From Enterocloster lavalensis (GTDB lineage Bacteria; Bacillota; Clostridia; Lachnospirales; Lachnospiraceae), in NCBI RefSeq assembly GCF_902364025.1, contig NZ_CABJCG010000037.1, positions 1-25,180 of the forward strand: 25,180 nucleotides of DNA. The letters run 5' to 3'. Below the pieces are notes generated by a model. It saw only the letters and a program-made list of their open reading frames with translations, did no database searches and was not told where the DNA came from. A program made the position numbers and the translations under genes. This document shows, piece after piece, positions 23,955 to 25,180 of the stretch. Position 1 is the stretch's first letter. Each line of letters begins with the position of its first letter.

Positions 23955-24968
23955 CTATCTCACCACCAATCCAATTTCTTCATGGTACAATTTCATAAAT
24001 GTCTCCATAATTGTATTGTGATCCAAATCAGCGAAGATTTTTTTGTTCTCATAACAAATAGCTTTATCTGCTTCTCTGTAGAAAGAGTGGAATTCTATTT
24101 TATCCTCGTTGTTTTTTCTGACATCAAAATATTTCGCTACAAAGTAATCATGAGTGGCAATAAAAATCTGAACGCCTTCCCTTTGCAACAACAATAACAA
24201 TTCTACTATGACAGGAATGTGAATGGGATTAATGTTGGCTTCTGGCTCATCCCAGAAAAGAACTGCCCCCTTTTCTAACGTTCCATTTTTTATTAATTGC
24301 CATAATAATGCAATTTTCCGCAGTCCTTCCGCAACTAAATGGAATTCGATCTTAGCTTGTGACCCTGGCTTTAAATAAAATCTTTCGTTATCTATGGCAA
24401 CTTTTCCATCACTGATTTTCTGCAATACATCTAAATATTTTTTTCTCTCTGAGCTATCTTTGCCTGGAGATACATTTACTTTTGCAGAAGCAATAATGTC
24501 CAAATACGTGTCATCGAAGTCCACATTTCCCTTCAAGACAGCTTCCGTTAGATTGTATGCATTCGATAAAATCTCTTTTGCAGGAATAAAAATGCTACTC
24601 AAATCAGAAAGTTGCTGCTCCCATCTTTCTTCATTTTTCACCTCTGCATCCCACTTTTTTGTACGTGTGGTAAATTTCATACTAATATAAGAAGTATCCG
24701 AAAAAACTTTTACAATTGCTGTTCCACCTTTATTTTTTCTGGCCACCAAGCGCTGTATACTGGAACCATCCGGTCTGAAAACCCTTATCGTTTTCTGTGA
24801 AAAAGAAGTATCATGCTTCACCGCCTGACACGCACTGTACAGCAATTTCATCACATGTGTCTTACCTACTCCATTTTCACCAATCAGGACATTTATTCCT
24901 TCAGTAAACTGAATATCCATTTTATCGAACACGGTAAAATTTTCAAGTTCAATTTTCTTTATGGCCAT
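23955..24968 (-). CDS. AAA/ABC-type ATPase of the RecF/SMC/OLD class
   Basis: A 337-aa ATPase. The N-terminus IKKIELENFTVFDKMDIQF leads to Walker A GENGVGKT (about residues 30-37). After a helical insert come the signature-like LVAEGLRKIALLW (about 211-223), Walker B VLFWDEPE (about 236-243, with D240 and E241), and the switch histidine in IATHDY (H273). No Toprim domain follows, unlike OLD nucleases. GAGGTG precedes the ATG at 24968; a GTG four codons earlier is possible. The gene is clearly AT-rich compared with the rest of the window. The nuclease-like gene starts within a few bases to 23 bp after its stop. This layout resembles two-gene phage-defence modules, but I do not recognise a named one. 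Confidence 0.85.
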   Translation of the reverse strand: MAIKKIELENFTVFDKMDIQFTEGINVLIGENGVGKTHVMKLLYSACQAVKHDTSFSQKTIRVFRPDGSSIQRLVARKNKGGTAIVKVFSDTSYISMKFTTRTKKWDAEVKNEERWEQQLSDLSSIFIPAKEILSNAYNLTEAVLKGNVDFDDTYLDIIASAKVNVSPGKDSSERKKYLDVLQKISDGKVAIDNERFYLKPGSQAKIEFHLVAEGLRKIALLWQLIKNGTLEKGAVLFWDEPEANINPIHIPVIVELLLLLQREGVQIFIATHDYFVAKYFDVRKNNEDKIEFHSFYREADKAICYENKKIFADLDHNTIMETFMKLYHEEIGLVVR

Positions 24969-25027
24969 TTCGCACCTCACTTATGCCTGCCATTACAAGT
25001 TGGTTATTCTAAATGCTACACTACTAA

Positions 25028-25056
25028 ACTATAACATAATTCTGTTTTTTAATAAA
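25028..25056 (-). promoter_or_regulatory. Possible promoter of the ATPase-nuclease module
   Basis: On the minus strand TTTATT (25056-25051), a 17-bp spacer and TATAGT (25033-25028) lie about 60 bp before the ATPase start. The -10 is good and the -35 is weak. It lies in the exon next to the intron end, so the module can be transcribed without reading through the intron. Confidence 0.35.
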
Positions 25057-25127
25057 CCCCATTCTAACAAATTGATTCCTGCCCTAATTTGCTTGTTGCG
25101 AACAAACGCCAACAGTATACTATATTC

Positions 25128-25180
25128 ATCGAGTAGGAGGGAGTGATTAGCTCCCGTCCTCTCACACCACCGTGCGTACC
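25128..25180 (-). mobile_element. 3' end of a group II intron (partial, runs off the window)
   Basis: On the minus strand the sequence ends in an intact domain VI. GAG and AGG on the 5' side (25163-25158) pair with CCT and CTC on the 3' side, the upper stem GGGAG/CTCCC (25155-25151 with 25143-25139) has a 7-base loop, and a single unpaired A (25134) sits between CCT and CTC. That A is the branch point, six bases from the end CTCGAT (25128). The preceding ACGGTGGTGTGAGAG (window edge) looks like the end of domain V. The reverse transcriptase gene and 5' end lie outside the window. The intron has the same orientation as the ATPase gene and is inserted about 160 bp upstream of its start. Confidence 0.8.

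Overview
The window looks like a chromosomal segment of an anaerobic Firmicute, most likely a gut Clostridia/Lachnospiraceae member. The basis is AAGGAGG-type ribosome binding sites on nearly every gene, sigma-A-type promoters, solute-binding lipoproteins with Gram-positive lipoboxes, and a gene mix of GH65 phosphorylase, LarA, TAXI-TRAP transporter and PrpR_N regulator. Most of the window is GC-rich. The last 1.7 kb is clearly AT-rich and looks acquired. The species cannot be named from this sequence. No tRNA, rRNA or CRISPR array was seen.

Layout. (1) 1-8226, all on the minus strand: a disaccharide uptake and phosphorolysis locus. The order of transcription is LacI-type repressor, YcdX-like PHP phosphatase, sugar-binding lipoprotein, two ABC permeases, beta-phosphoglucomutase and GH65 glycoside phosphorylase, then a large hairpin terminator. 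Two near-identical operators, one in front of lacI and one in front of the phosphatase gene, point to control by the LacI protein. The transporter ATPase is not in the window. (2) 8450-9168, plus strand: a TetR-type regulator with its own promoter, a candidate operator and a strong terminator. (3) 9183-12396, plus strand: an accessory five-gene cluster with a good promoter. It encodes a 161-aa unknown, a one-helix membrane peptide, a DUF1266 protein with an N-terminal coiled coil, an Imm17-like two-helix membrane protein and a 248-aa unknown. It is followed by a GC-rich block of 377 bp without a convincing gene.

(4) 12774-16156, minus strand: a LarA-family nickel-pincer racemase/epimerase and a membrane-anchored alpha/beta hydrolase. 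Divergent from them (16418-18187, plus) is a PrpR_N regulator with a degenerate AAA+ domain that lacks GAFTGA. (5) 18275-22257, minus strand: a TAXI-type TRAP system (binding lipoprotein plus fused DctQM permease) with a second, TrpH-like PHP phosphoesterase. A divergent LysR regulator (22313-23221) lies beside it. Regions 4 and 5 suggest import and stereochemical conversion of an organic acid, but the substrate cannot be read from sequence.

(6) 23264-25180, minus strand, AT-rich: a two-gene module of an SMC/RecF-like ATPase and a small protein with a PD-(D/E)XK-like E...ExK motif. It resembles the ATPase-plus-nuclease layout of phage-defence systems. Directly upstream lies the 3' end of a group II intron, with an intact domain VI and bulged branch-point A, that runs off the right edge. 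The best candidates for undescribed systems are this ATPase-nuclease pair and the Imm17/DUF1266 five-gene cluster.
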